Assembly (NCBI GenBank): GCA_947588975.1
Contig: CANQAF010000062.1
Coordinates: forward strand, 1-5,366
Reading direction: 5' to 3'
Length of the DNA stretch: 5,366 nt
Source: an uncultured Bacilli bacterium
Lineage (GTDB): Bacteria; Bacillota_I; Bacilli_A; RF39; UBA660
The notes beneath the pieces were generated by a model, which was not told the origin of the DNA, made no database searches, and saw nothing but the letters and a program-made list of their open reading frames with translations. Positions 5,326-5,366 of this stretch are shown piece after piece. A program made the position numbers and the translations under genes. Every line of letters begins with the position of its first letter. Position 1 is the first letter of the stretch.

Positions 5326-5366
5326 GAAAGTTAAAAAAGGAAAGCAGAAGTATCCACTTCTCACCC
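5326..5366 (+). ncRNA. Start of a structured leader, probably the infC-rpmI-rplT (L20) leader, cut by the edge
   Basis: The predicted transcript carries AAAGCAGAAGT, a 4-nt loop ATCC, and ACTTCTCACC. This gives a 6-bp hairpin (5346-5351 with 5356-5361) followed by CACCC. From memory, this hairpin-plus-CACC arrangement begins the leaders of many Firmicutes infC operons, which are controlled by L20 feedback. Only the first about 40 nt are present, so the identification rests on a short match. A different structured leader remains possible. Confidence 0.45.

Overview
The window looks like an AT-rich (low-GC) Firmicutes chromosome. The elongation factor P closely resembles the Bacillus type, with a lysine at position 32 in the tip loop. 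The genes have strong Shine-Dalgarno (SD) sequences, and the class B penicillin-binding protein and the L33 protein are of Bacilli type. TGA is a stop codon (it ends the SDR gene and a small ORF), so this is not a Mycoplasma-code organism. A gut Erysipelotrichia-like or related lineage is my guess, not something the sequence proves.

Layout, all genes on the + strand. (1) 1-648: 3' part of a penicillin-binding transpeptidase cut by the left edge. (2) 664-1699: a translation-related unit with a strong extended -10 promoter, rpmG (55 aa, zinc-binding L33), an unrecognised 56-aa ORF and efp, closed by a terminator hairpin. (3) 1701-3238: a single-gene unit with its own promoter and terminator. 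It encodes a 483-aa cytosolic-looking protein made mostly of eleven tandem 34-residue (102-bp) repeats. This is the unusual item in the window. (4) 3252-5284: a two-gene unit in which a FabG-like short-chain dehydrogenase overlaps by 4 nt with a PLP enzyme of the aluminium-resistance / methionine gamma-lyase-like family (YnbB-like). (5) 5291-5366: a near-consensus promoter and the start of a structured leader resembling that of the infC-rpmI-rplT operon, cut by the right edge.

Most genes are housekeeping: cell-wall synthesis, ribosome and translation factors, and metabolic enzymes. The repeat gene sits between them with its own transcription signals on both sides. Its repeats are nearly identical at DNA level, and half-repeats are reused in different combinations, which points to ongoing recombination or gene conversion within the array. 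No transposase, CRISPR array, tRNA or rRNA was seen. The only stretches without a recognised gene are short intergenic regions holding promoters, terminators and ribosome binding sites.
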